Source: an uncultured Muribaculaceae bacterium (lineage in GTDB: Bacteria; Bacteroidota; Bacteroidia; Bacteroidales; Muribaculaceae). Taken from it: a DNA stretch of 64,000 nucleotides. This document shows, in pieces, positions 1 to 7,652 of this stretch. A program made the position numbers and the translations under genes. The notes under the pieces were generated by a model. The model did not search any database. It saw only the letters and a program-made list of their open reading frames with translations, and had not been told where the DNA came from. Within the stretch, counting starts at the first letter, position 1. The number at the start of each line of letters is the position of its first letter. The stretch spans positions 124,001 through 188,000 of the forward strand of contig CAKUQQ010000005.1 in NCBI GenBank assembly GCA_934675575.1. The letters run 5' to 3'.

Positions 1-87
1 AATAATTTCGTAACAAATTTGTCAAATTTTCGGTTGGTGGAATTTGCAGTTTTTCTCGCCTTGGGAATTAGTGCTATAAGGCTGTTT

Positions 88-1059
88 TTAGAAGTCGAAT
101 TCGTTTCTTATCGTGTCAATGATGTTCCAAAATGCCTTATCGATATTAGACAATTTTGACTGGTTTTGCTCGCCTTTGTCCGACGAAAATATCCTTATCC
201 CAGCCTTATGACAAACGATGTTCAGTTCCGCCGACATCATGATTGGCTCACCATCAATGTGCATAATGCTTTCCGACTTGCGTATTATCTTCAAAGCATT
301 GGTCCTGAATGTTGAGATATTGGTGTCCTCGTCAAGATGCCTGGTGACAAGTAAAATGCTTATTATTGGCGTTTCGATAGGGGTGAACGGGTGGATTATC
401 GTCACATCTATCATGCCGTCTTGCATGCTTGCCCTTGGTGTGATGAAAGCGTTGTTGCCATATTGGGCCGCATTTCCGCACGCTATCACAAAAGCTCTCT
501 CCGTAAGCCGCTTTTTATCGATTTCTATCGTGTATTCTTGAGGGTGAAATTTAATGTACTGCTGCAAGGCTTCTTTCACATAATTGAATGGTCCTCGCTT
601 GCCGAGTTGGGCGAATTTCTGGCTCACTTCAGCATCAAAACCCACGCCGCACGTGCAGAAAAACGGACGGTCGTTAACCGTGCAGTAATCATAGTCCTCA
701 ATCTTTGCCTGCAATATTATCTCAGCTGCTTTTGGAGCATTGAGTGGTATGCTAAGATGTCGCGCCAACCCATTGCCAGAGCCACACGGCACAATGCCCA
801 GCACCGTCTTGGTGTCACGCAGTGCCGAAGCCACTTCGTTCACCGTGCCGTCGCCACCCACAGCCACAACTCCCAAATAGCCTTGCTCCGTGGCTTCAGT
901 AGCCAACAAAGTGGCATGACCGGCATATTCCGTAGTTCTGATGTCAACGTCATATTTTGCGCCCAGCACATTTGTCAGCATTTCCGGCATTGCCTGTTTT
1001 GATTGTGTGCCTGAAATAGGGTTGATGATAACTCTTATTTTTGGAAGTGCAGTATTCAT
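88..1059 (-). CDS. Diacylglycerol kinase family lipid kinase (DagK/YegS-like)
   Basis: A 323-residue cytosolic lipid kinase that would phosphorylate a lipid alcohol such as diacylglycerol using ATP. The N-terminal catalytic domain shows the family motif GGDGT (about residues 68-72) and a second nucleotide-loop motif PCGSGNGLARH (about 91-101). The C-terminal half fits the beta-sandwich domain of YegS/DgkB proteins. I start it at the ATG at 1059; the frame stays open to a TTG at 1080, but that lies inside a TAACTTTGC promoter-like box. It follows the pgk terminator, so it probably has its own transcript. The exact lipid substrate cannot be told from sequence. Confidence 0.9.
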   Translation of the reverse strand: MNTALPKIRVIINPISGTQSKQAMPEMLTNVLGAKYDVDIRTTEYAGHATLLATEATEQGYLGVVAVGGDGTVNEVASALRDTKTVLGIVPCGSGNGLARHLSIPLNAPKAAEIILQAKIEDYDYCTVNDRPFFCTCGVGFDAEVSQKFAQLGKRGPFNYVKEALQQYIKFHPQEYTIEIDKKRLTERAFVIACGNAAQYGNNAFITPRASMQDGMIDVTIIHPFTPIETPIISILLVTRHLDEDTNISTFRTNALKIIRKSESIMHIDGEPIMMSAELNIVCHKAGIRIFSSDKGEQNQSKLSNIDKAFWNIIDTIRNEFDF

Positions 1060-1063
1060 AATT

Positions 1064-1073
1064 TTTGCAAAGT
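1064..1073 (-). promoter_or_regulatory. Putative -7 box for the lipid kinase gene
   Basis: On the minus strand the bases just before the ATG read TTAACTTTGC, matching the Bacteroidetes -7 consensus TAnnTTTG. The short distance to the ATG would imply a very short leader. No clear -33 TTTG was identified. Confidence 0.4.
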
Positions 1074-1101
1074 TAAGCAAAATATGGATAATAAGTGAAA
1101 T

Positions 1102-1141
1102 AAAAAAAACTGCGTCGTGGGGAATAAGCCCTACGACGCAG
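1102..1141 (-). terminator. Rho-independent terminator after pgk
   Basis: A 13-bp stem (CTGCGTCGTGGGG pairing with CCCTACGACGCAG, one G-U pair) closes a 6-base loop. On the minus strand it is followed by a run of eight T (A on the plus strand, 1102-1109). It lies 28 bases past the pgk stop and separates pgk from the lipid kinase gene. Confidence 0.9.
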
Positions 1142-1168
1142 CCAAATAAATATGTGAATTATTACTTA

Positions 1169-2422
1169 TTATTCACCTTTGATAGCTGCTACACCTGGAA
1201 GCACCTTGCCCTCAATGGCTTCGAGCAATGCGCCACCACCAGTAGAAACATAAGACACTTGATCAGCCAAGCCAAACTTGTTAACGCAAGCCACTGAGTC
1301 GCCACCGCCCACGAGTGAGAAAGCGCCATTCTTTGTAGCTTCTACCACAGCCTCGGCAACAGCCTTTGAGCCTTTGTCAAATTTCTCGAATTCAAACACT
1401 CCGGCAGGACCATTCCACAAAATTGTCTTTGCGCCCTTGATTGCCTCTGCAAAGATTTCTCTTGTCTTAGGGCCTATGTCAAGACCTTCCCAACCATCAG
1501 GAATGTCGTTGGCCGGGCAAATTCTTGTATTTGCTTCATTTGAGTAGCTATCGCCACACACACTGTCAACGCCAAGCACAAGGTTCACACCTTTTTCTTT
1601 GGCTTTCTTCATGATGTCAAGAGCCAGGTCGAGCTTATCGTTTTCGCAGATAGAATCACCGATTTTGCCGCCTTGAGCTTTCATGAATGTGTATGTCATG
1701 CCACCACAAAGAATGAGATTATCCACCTTTTCCATAAGGTTCTCAATGATTCCAATTTTGGTTGAAACCTTAGAGCCACCCATGATTGCAGTGAATGGGC
1801 GTTTGATGTTATTGAGCACGTTGTCAACGGCTTTGAGCTCTTTTTCCATAAGCAAACCCACCATCTTGTTGTCGGCATCAAAGTAGTCGGCAACCACAGC
1901 AGTAGAGGCGTGCTTGCGGTGAGCTGTGCCAAATGCGTCGTTCACATAGCAGTCACCATAGCTTGCCAATGTCTTGGCAAATGCTTTCTGACGCTCTTTC
2001 ATTTCTTTCTTAGCTGCGTCATAAGCAGGGTCTTCTTTGTCGATGCCCACTGGCTTGCCTTCCTCTTCAGGATAGAAGCGAAGGTTTTCGAGCAGAAGAA
2101 CTTCTCCAGGTTTCAAAGCGTCTGCTTGTGCCTTGGCAGCAGCGCAGTCAGGAGCAAATTGCACAGGAGTGCCCAATGCTTTGGCCACAGCGTCAACTAT
2201 CTGGCTCAATGAAAGTTTTGCATTCACTTTCCCTTTTGGCTTGCCCATGTGCGACATGAGAATCAAGCTGCCTCCGTCTGCCAATATTTTTTTCAATGTT
2301 GGAAGGGCACCGCGAATTCGGGTGTCGTCAGTAATCTCTCCATTTTCATTCAATGGAACGTTGAAATCCACACGAACCAACGCTTTTTTACCTTTGAAGT
2401 TGTAATCTTTAACGTTTGCCAT
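1169..2422 (-). CDS. pgk: Phosphoglycerate kinase
   Basis: Glycolytic and gluconeogenic enzyme converting 1,3-bisphosphoglycerate plus ADP to 3-phosphoglycerate plus ATP. The 417-residue length and the collinear motifs are typical: an N-terminal VRVDFNVPL substrate-binding stretch followed by the conserved DDTRIR, the LLENLRF segment, GGSKVSTK, and the nucleotide-site WNGPAGVFE and GGGDS near the end. I prefer the ATG at 2422 (MANVKDYNF) over the in-frame ATG three codons upstream because family members begin close to NVKDYNF. It is a stand-alone transcription unit with its own -7 box (2474-2482) and a strong terminator. Confidence 0.98.
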   Translation of the reverse strand: MANVKDYNFKGKKALVRVDFNVPLNENGEITDDTRIRGALPTLKKILADGGSLILMSHMGKPKGKVNAKLSLSQIVDAVAKALGTPVQFAPDCAAAKAQADALKPGEVLLLENLRFYPEEEGKPVGIDKEDPAYDAAKKEMKERQKAFAKTLASYGDCYVNDAFGTAHRKHASTAVVADYFDADNKMVGLLMEKELKAVDNVLNNIKRPFTAIMGGSKVSTKIGIIENLMEKVDNLILCGGMTYTFMKAQGGKIGDSICENDKLDLALDIMKKAKEKGVNLVLGVDSVCGDSYSNEANTRICPANDIPDGWEGLDIGPKTREIFAEAIKGAKTILWNGPAGVFEFEKFDKGSKAVAEAVVEATKNGAFSLVGGGDSVACVNKFGLADQVSYVSTGGGALLEAIEGKVLPGVAAIKGE

Positions 2423-2473
2423 TTTTATCAAGATTAAAATTTGATATAATGTATTGTTTATTATTTTCTTATT

Positions 2474-2482
2474 GCAAAATTA
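2474..2482 (-). promoter_or_regulatory. Putative -7 box for pgk
   Basis: Minus-strand TAATTTTGC matches TAnnTTTG. It is about 50 bases upstream of the pgk start, a plausible leader length. I did not find a convincing -33 element at the expected spacing. Confidence 0.45.
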
Positions 2483-2614
2483 AGAAAAGATTTTAAGTTG
2501 TGGAAAAAAAACAAATCATTTTAAAACCTTTTGGTTTTATTACGAAATTTGAAGCAATTACACCTGCAACAAAAATCCGTTTAGAACTTGCCAACAGCCG
2601 TTCTTAACATCTGT

Positions 2615-3439
2615 TTATAAAGCTATTGCGGCATCTTTCAGCAAGTCGCTCATCTGCGCTTGCAGTTCTTTTGCCTTTGCGGCTGCCACTTGGTCAAAAT
2701 CATCGGCGTTAGATGCGTGTATGATGCCGCGTGATGAGTTCACGAGCAATCCGCACTTAGAGTTCATGCCATATTTTGCTACCTCTGACAAACTGCCACC
2801 TTGAGCGCCCACACCTGGTATAAGCAGGAAATTGTCTGGCACAATAGCTCTAACTTGGGTGAGTTTGTCGGCGTTTGTTGCGCCCACCACATACATCATC
2901 TTGTCGGCATCAGCCCACGTCTTTGACGTTTCAAGCACAGTTTCAAACAACTTCTTGCCGTTGCCCATGTCTTGAAGCTGAAAATCGTTTGAGCCTTTGT
3001 TTGATGTCAAAGCAAGCAATATCACCCACTTGTCATCATGGTTCAGAAATGGCGTCACGCTGTCTTCTCCCATATATGGGGCTACCGTCACGGCATCTAC
3101 ACCAAGGTCATCAAATGCCGATTCTGCGTACATGCGTGAAGTGTTGCCAATGTCGCCACGTTTGGCATCAAGTATCACGAAAATTTCTGGATAGTTTGCT
3201 TTAATATATGCAACCGTCTTATGCAATGCCTCAATGCCCTTGAGCCCTTGAGCCTCATAGAACGCAGAGTTAGGCTTGTAAGCGACCGCATATTTTGCTG
3301 TTGCGTCAATTATTTTTTTATTGAATGTCAACAAATCTCCGTTCAGGCTTTGCGGCATTTTCTGGGCATCAGGGTCAAGTCCCACACAAAGAAATGATTG
3401 TTTCTTTTTAATCTGCTCAAATAAAGTTTCTTTATTCAT
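2615..3439 (-). CDS. pyrF: Orotidine 5'-phosphate decarboxylase (long, type 2)
   Basis: Last step of de novo UMP synthesis: decarboxylation of OMP. The protein of 274 residues belongs to the longer bacterial/mycobacterial-type subgroup. The catalytic Asp-x-Lys-x-x-Asp array is visible as DAKRGD (D91, K93, D96). An N-terminal CVGLDPD and a C-terminal PGVGAQGG phosphate-binding stretch are also as expected. It is 12 bases downstream of prfA on the same strand, and probably co-transcribed with it. Confidence 0.96.
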   Translation of the reverse strand: MNKETLFEQIKKKQSFLCVGLDPDAQKMPQSLNGDLLTFNKKIIDATAKYAVAYKPNSAFYEAQGLKGIEALHKTVAYIKANYPEIFVILDAKRGDIGNTSRMYAESAFDDLGVDAVTVAPYMGEDSVTPFLNHDDKWVILLALTSNKGSNDFQLQDMGNGKKLFETVLETSKTWADADKMMYVVGATNADKLTQVRAIVPDNFLLIPGVGAQGGSLSEVAKYGMNSKCGLLVNSSRGIIHASNADDFDQVAAAKAKELQAQMSDLLKDAAIAL

Positions 3440-3451
3440 ATTTCCAACGTT

Positions 3452-4561
3452 TTAAATTTCTGCTTCTTTAAGTTTTTCCGCATTTTCTGCCACAATCAAG
3501 TGATCTATGCAGTCTTGAATGTCGCCGTCCATAAATAGTGGCAGGTTATACATGGTGTAACCTATTCTGTGGTCAGTAACTCTGCCTTGCGGATAGTTAT
3601 ATGTCCTGATTTTTGCAGACCTGTCACCTGTTGAAACCAAAGTTTTCCTTCGGCTCGCTATATCGTCCATGTATTTTTGGTGCTCATGGTCGTAGATGAA
3701 AGTGCGGAGTCGAGCCAGCGCACGCTCTTTGTTTTTTGGCTGGTCACGTGTTTCCGTACACTCTATCAATATTTCTTGTTGTTCATTGGTGTTAGGGTTA
3801 GTCCACATGTAGCGAAGCCTGACGCCAGAATTCACCTTGTTCACATTTTGTCCGCCGGCGCCGCCGCTTCTGAAAGTGTCCCATTTTATTGCGCCTTCGT
3901 TGATTTCCACATCAAATGGTTCTGCTTCTGGCAGCACAGCCACCGAGGCGGCTGATGTGTGCACACGCCCTTGCGTTTCGGTCACAGGCACACGCTGCAC
4001 GCGGTGCACGCCCGACTCATATTTCAGTGTGCCATACACATTATCACCAGTCACGCTGAACACCACCTCCTTGAAGCCTCCGGCTGCACCAGGCGAGCAA
4101 CTTGACATTTCCACTTTCCAACCTTTTGATTCACAATAACGGACATACATTCGTGCCAAATCTCCGGCAAACAGGGCAGCTTCGTCACCTCCGGTTCCGC
4201 CTCTGATTTCCAGAATGGCATTTTTCGAGTCTTCCGGGTCTTCCGGAATTAATAACAATTTAATTTTCTCCTCAAGTTCCGGAAGCTGTTTTGTGTCAGA
4301 ATCTATCTGCTCGCGTGCCATTTGCTTTAGTTCGTCGTCAGATTCCGTGTCAAGAATCTGTTTCGCTTCATCAATGCCTGTCAATGCGTCTTTATATTGC
4401 TTTGCCACTGCAAGCAAATCTTCCAAATTTTTATACTCTTTCGTGAGTTTCACATACCTCTTGCGGTCGCTAATAACTTGCGGGTCGGTAATCAGAGTTC
4501 CTATTTCCTCAAACCTTGCGTCAAGACCATCTAACCGCTTCAGAAATGCATTGTCTGCCAT
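3452..4561 (-). CDS. prfA: Peptide chain release factor 1
   Basis: Class I release factor that reads UAA/UAG stop codons and triggers peptide release on the ribosome. At 369 residues it has the expected length. The catalytic GGQ loop is at residues 236-238 within SGGAGGQNVNK. The codon-reading tripeptide is P-V-T (192-194) in the RF1-type context RVQRVPVTETQGR, which marks it as RF1 rather than RF2. The marC pair lies just upstream and pyrF just downstream, so the five genes may form one operon reading towards 2615. Confidence 0.97.
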   Translation of the reverse strand: MADNAFLKRLDGLDARFEEIGTLITDPQVISDRKRYVKLTKEYKNLEDLLAVAKQYKDALTGIDEAKQILDTESDDELKQMAREQIDSDTKQLPELEEKIKLLLIPEDPEDSKNAILEIRGGTGGDEAALFAGDLARMYVRYCESKGWKVEMSSCSPGAAGGFKEVVFSVTGDNVYGTLKYESGVHRVQRVPVTETQGRVHTSAASVAVLPEAEPFDVEINEGAIKWDTFRSGGAGGQNVNKVNSGVRLRYMWTNPNTNEQQEILIECTETRDQPKNKERALARLRTFIYDHEHQKYMDDIASRRKTLVSTGDRSAKIRTYNYPQGRVTDHRIGYTMYNLPLFMDGDIQDCIDHLIVAENAEKLKEAEI

Positions 4562-4586
4562 ATATTGTTATTTTGTTTGTCGTTAT

Positions 4587-5183
4587 TTAGTGAGAAATGA
4601 TGTTTGATATGTTGCTCGTAAACATCTTCATTGCTATTGCCAGCAAAATCATTCCAAAAAATCGCCTTATGAAATAAATGCCGCCATCGCCCAAAAAACG
4701 TTTGATTTTGTCGGTTAGCATAATCACAACAAACACCCATAGCATATTGAGCAGCAACGCTATCAAAATGTTGATGTCTGCATACATCGCTTTAAGCGAA
4801 AGCAATGCCGTGAACGCTCCAGGACCAGCCACCAGCGGAAACACCAGCGGTATTATGGTAGCCTCTTGAGTAGGGCCGTTGTTTTTGAAGATTTCTATGT
4901 CGAGTATCATTTCAAGGGCCATAAAGAAAATCAGCAGAGAACCTGCTATGGCAAATGATGATATGTCAACATTGAAAATCATCAACACTCCGTTTCCACC
5001 GAAATAAAACAGCAGAAGCAAAACGGTGGATATAAGGGTGCAATTTGTTGCGCTCACTTTCATGCCTTTGCTACGCAGCGACAGAATGATTGGTGATGAG
5101 CCAATTATGTCGATTATGGCAAGCAGCACGATAAACGCGCTTATCATTTGGTGTGTGTCAAATTTGTTGAAAAATTCAATCAT
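4587..5183 (-). CDS. MarC family integral membrane protein (copy 1)
   Basis: A 198-residue inner-membrane protein of the MarC (UPF0056) family with about six hydrophobic segments spread evenly over its length. The Gly-rich LVFPLVAGPGAFTALLSL region is a hallmark of the family. Function of MarC proteins is not established; the old link to multiple antibiotic resistance is doubtful. It lies 18 bases downstream of a second marC-like gene and 25 bases upstream of prfA, all in the same direction. The two copies are clearly homologous but diverged. Confidence 0.88.
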   Translation of the reverse strand: MIEFFNKFDTHQMISAFIVLLAIIDIIGSSPIILSLRSKGMKVSATNCTLISTVLLLLFYFGGNGVLMIFNVDISSFAIAGSLLIFFMALEMILDIEIFKNNGPTQEATIIPLVFPLVAGPGAFTALLSLKAMYADINILIALLLNMLWVFVVIMLTDKIKRFLGDGGIYFIRRFFGMILLAIAMKMFTSNISNIISH

Positions 5184-5201
5184 AGCACTGTCGTTTTGCG
5201 T

Positions 5202-5786
5202 TTAATTGAGCAATTTTCCCATGTTTTCGGTAAACAACTTTACCGACATGGCAAGCAAAATAATTCCAAAAAATTTTCTGGTGAAATATAATCCACTATT
5301 TCCCATAAGTTGCTTCACCTTGTCTGTCCAACGCATTATCACGAACACCCAAACCATGTTGAGCAGCAAAGCTATCAGAATATTAACATCGGCATAAGCC
5401 GCCCTCAGCGACAACAAAGTAGTGAACGAGCCAGCTCCAGCAAGCATTGGGAAAACAATAGGTACAAGTGTTGCTGTGCCAAGTGGTGTGTGTTCCTTAA
5501 AAATTGTGATGTCAAGAATTATCTCAAGGGCGGTCAGAAAAATCACTATTGACCCGGCTGCTGCAAACGATGGGGTGTCAACACCAAAGAATTTAAGCAT
5601 CCATTGTCCGCCAAAGAAAAATCCAAGCATAAGCACAAAAGTGAACGAGGCACCTTGCAGCGAATTAAGATTCTTGCCCTCGCTCTTAATCTCCAATATT
5701 TTGGGAATCGCGCCCAGCGTGTCGATAATAGCCAAAAGCACTATAAAAGCGCTGAATATTTGCATGAAATCTATCTGGTTTTGCAT
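5202..5786 (-). CDS. MarC family integral membrane protein (copy 2)
   Basis: A 194-residue paralogue of the neighbouring MarC protein, again with about six membrane segments. It has the corresponding PIVFPMLAGAGSFTTLLSL region and the shared IFSAFIVLLAIIDTLG start. The end regions of the two proteins (YFTRKFFGIILLAMSVKLF here) align well, so this looks like an old tandem duplication. A -7-like box TAATTTTGC lies at 5801-5809, upstream of the start, so this is probably the first gene of the marC-marC-prfA-pyrF unit. Substrate is unknown. Confidence 0.88.
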   Translation of the reverse strand: MQNQIDFMQIFSAFIVLLAIIDTLGAIPKILEIKSEGKNLNSLQGASFTFVLMLGFFFGGQWMLKFFGVDTPSFAAAGSIVIFLTALEIILDITIFKEHTPLGTATLVPIVFPMLAGAGSFTTLLSLRAAYADVNILIALLLNMVWVFVIMRWTDKVKQLMGNSGLYFTRKFFGIILLAMSVKLFTENMGKLLN

Positions 5787-5800
5787 ATCTCAAATTTTTA

Positions 5801-5809
5801 GCAAAATTA
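5801..5809 (-). promoter_or_regulatory. Putative -7 box for the marC-marC-prfA-pyrF unit
   Basis: Minus-strand TAATTTTGC lies 15 bases before the start of the first marC gene. It sits in the divergent spacer between that gene and the hydrolase gene at 6020; the spacer otherwise shows nothing else recognisable. Confidence 0.4.
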
Positions 5810-5969
5810 GTTAAATTTTTCGGAAAGCTAAGCATTGTCAGCTCGCCAATTAGCATTATGTGCACAATGTTGATTTAGTGAACGTTAAGCACTCGCTGCA
5901 AAACACATTTTGTTTCATCATAATGCCATTTTCTGCAATCATCATAACCTATAGGCTTTAGTTCTAAAC

Positions 5970-5978
5970 TATATTTGC
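5970..5978 (+). promoter_or_regulatory. Putative -7 box for the alpha/beta hydrolase gene
   Basis: TATATTTGC fits TAnnTTTG and lies about 40 bases upstream of the ATG at 6020. No clear -33 element was found. Confidence 0.35.
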
Positions 5979-6019
5979 TATTTTTGTATCAAATTGAAAT
6001 TTTTGCAATATTAACGTAT

Positions 6020-6907
6020 ATGAAAATTACAGAGGGCTATATGCCTTTTTTAGGATACAAAACTTATTTTAGAGTAGTGGGAGAAAGCACCACTGGCAAG
6101 TTACCATTATTGCTGCTTCATGGCGGTCCAGGCAGCACACACAACTATTTCGAGGTGCTTGATGTGCTGGCAAACGAAGGTCGCCAAATCATCTCTTACG
6201 ACCAGATTGGCTGTGGCAACTCATTCGTTGATAATCACCCCGAACTTTGGAATTCAACCACATGGCTAAACGAGCTTGAAGCATTAGTTCAATATCTTGG
6301 CATCGACAAATGTCATCTTCTCGGACAGTCGTGGGGAGCAATGATGATTGTGGAAGAGTTAATCACACGTCAGCCGGCGTTTGTTGCATCTGCCATATTG
6401 TCAAGCGGCACATGCTCATGCAACCTTTGGAGCCGGGAGCAACATCGCCTCATTTCGTTTATGCCTGCCGAAGAGCAAGAAGCCATTAAACAAGCTGAGC
6501 GAAGTGGAAATTTCGAGTCAGCGGAGTATATCAAGGCTAATGACCACTACACCCAACTTTACGCATGCGACAAGCCCACTTCCAACAGCCCGGAGTGTTT
6601 GCAACGCAAAAAGCATTTTGGCACCGAGGCATATAATGTGGCATGGGGACCAAACGAATATACGCCTCTTGGCAACTTGAAAGCATTTGAATACACCGAT
6701 CGTCTGGCCGAAATCACCCAGCCTTGTTTAATAATCAGCGGCACCAACGACGAGAGTACACCCCTCATTTCAAAAACTATGTTTGACAGGATTCCAAATG
6801 CCGAGTGGGAGTTGCTTGAAGGTGCGAGACACATGACTTTTGTTGACCGCACCAGTGACTATTGTCGCATTATCAACGACTGGGCACTGCGTCACGACAA
6901 CGATTGA
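6020..6907 (+). CDS. Proline iminopeptidase-family alpha/beta hydrolase
   Basis: A 295-residue alpha/beta hydrolase of the S33 family that would release N-terminal proline from peptides. The oxyanion-site motif HGGPG is at 34-38 and the nucleophile elbow GQSWGA gives Ser104. The acid and base are likely in SGTNDEST and GARHMTF near the C-terminus. The start ATG at 6020 gives MKITEGYMPF, which matches the usual beginning of this subfamily; the frame is open 15 codons further upstream but overlaps the promoter-like box. No signal peptide, so probably cytosolic. Its 3' end overlaps the convergent transporter gene by 16 bases. Confidence 0.9.
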   Translation: MKITEGYMPFLGYKTYFRVVGESTTGKLPLLLLHGGPGSTHNYFEVLDVLANEGRQIISYDQIGCGNSFVDNHPELWNSTTWLNELEALVQYLGIDKCHLLGQSWGAMMIVEELITRQPAFVASAILSSGTCSCNLWSREQHRLISFMPAEEQEAIKQAERSGNFESAEYIKANDHYTQLYACDKPTSNSPECLQRKKHFGTEAYNVAWGPNEYTPLGNLKAFEYTDRLAEITQPCLIISGTNDESTPLISKTMFDRIPNAEWELLEGARHMTFVDRTSDYCRIINDWALRHDND

Positions 6908-7542
6908 AACGATTGATTTGCCACAAGTGCCTTGCCAGTAACGCGCAGTAATTTCACCGCCCAGCGAATGATTATTACAGAGCTTATCAGTGCCACAATC
7001 AAGTCAATCCACACAATGCCCAGATAACGTGCACACAGCAAACTGGCTATAACGCCAAGGTCAACAATAACGTCTGAAATCACATGTAGAAACACGGCTT
7101 GTATGTTCACGTCGTTGTGCTTGCTGTGCAATATCAGGGCACAAATCACATTGATTACGAGCCCTGCCACAGCAATAGCCACGCTTGAGTCTGTTGCCAC
7201 AACAATCTTATGACCGAAAAAACGTTCTGCCGACTCCACAATCACCACAAAAGCAGCAGCAAGCAGTGTCAATCCGCTTGTGAATGCCGTGAGATTTATG
7301 ATTTTGTCTTTGTCGTATATGGTATTACCCTGATTTTCGAGGCGACGTATGAACCAGTAAGCACTCCAGCTCAGCCCCACAATCACTACATGCGAAGCCA
7401 AGTGCACGCCATTGGCTATCAGAGCCATTGAGTTACAAATAAAACCAATGGCTATTTCCGCTATCATCATCACTCCCGACAGCACGAAAACTGTCAGTGT
7501 CCGTTTTTCTTCATATTTGCGATTTCGCGTTTTTTCTTGCAT
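6892..7542 (-). CDS. Cation diffusion facilitator (CDF) transporter
   Basis: A 216-residue member of the CDF family, which exports divalent metal ions such as Zn, Co or Fe in exchange for protons. About six membrane segments are evident. The metal site is suggested by HLASH in the second segment (HxxxH) and HVISD in the fifth (HxxxD). The long cytoplasmic C-terminal domain of many CDF proteins is missing, as in short DmeF-like members. The ATG at 7542 is preferred over an in-frame start at 7572, which falls in a promoter-like box. The metal is not predictable from sequence alone. Confidence 0.87.
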   Translation of the reverse strand: MQEKTRNRKYEEKRTLTVFVLSGVMMIAEIAIGFICNSMALIANGVHLASHVVIVGLSWSAYWFIRRLENQGNTIYDKDKIINLTAFTSGLTLLAAAFVVIVESAERFFGHKIVVATDSSVAIAVAGLVINVICALILHSKHNDVNIQAVFLHVISDVIVDLGVIASLLCARYLGIVWIDLIVALISSVIIIRWAVKLLRVTGKALVANQSFQSLS

Positions 7543-7568
7543 TATATGTACTTGAAATTTCTTTTTTT

Positions 7569-7577
7569 GCAAAGATA
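7569..7577 (-). promoter_or_regulatory. Putative -7 box for the CDF transporter gene
   Basis: Minus-strand TATCTTTGC matches TAnnTTTG and lies about 27 bases before the ATG at 7542. It suggests the transporter gene is transcribed separately from the five-gene unit that ends at 7653. Confidence 0.45.
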
Positions 7578-7652
7578 ATGCAAATCAAATGCCAAATTCA
7601 CACTTTGCAGGCATATTGCATCAAAGCTATGCCAATGCTATCATGCCAGCAC

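Noticed and set aside
391..1002. A 203-codon plus-strand frame opposite the lipid kinase gene
   Set aside because: Antisense to a clear DagK-family gene, with no promoter or motif of its own.
7543..7572. A longer N-terminus for the CDF transporter, starting at 7572
   Set aside because: The extra codons overlap a TATCTTTGC promoter-like box, and the shorter start gives a normal CDF beginning.
7610..7633. Weak inverted repeat GGCATA/TATGCC downstream of the channel gene as a terminator
   Set aside because: Only six base pairs with a long loop and no T-run on the minus strand.
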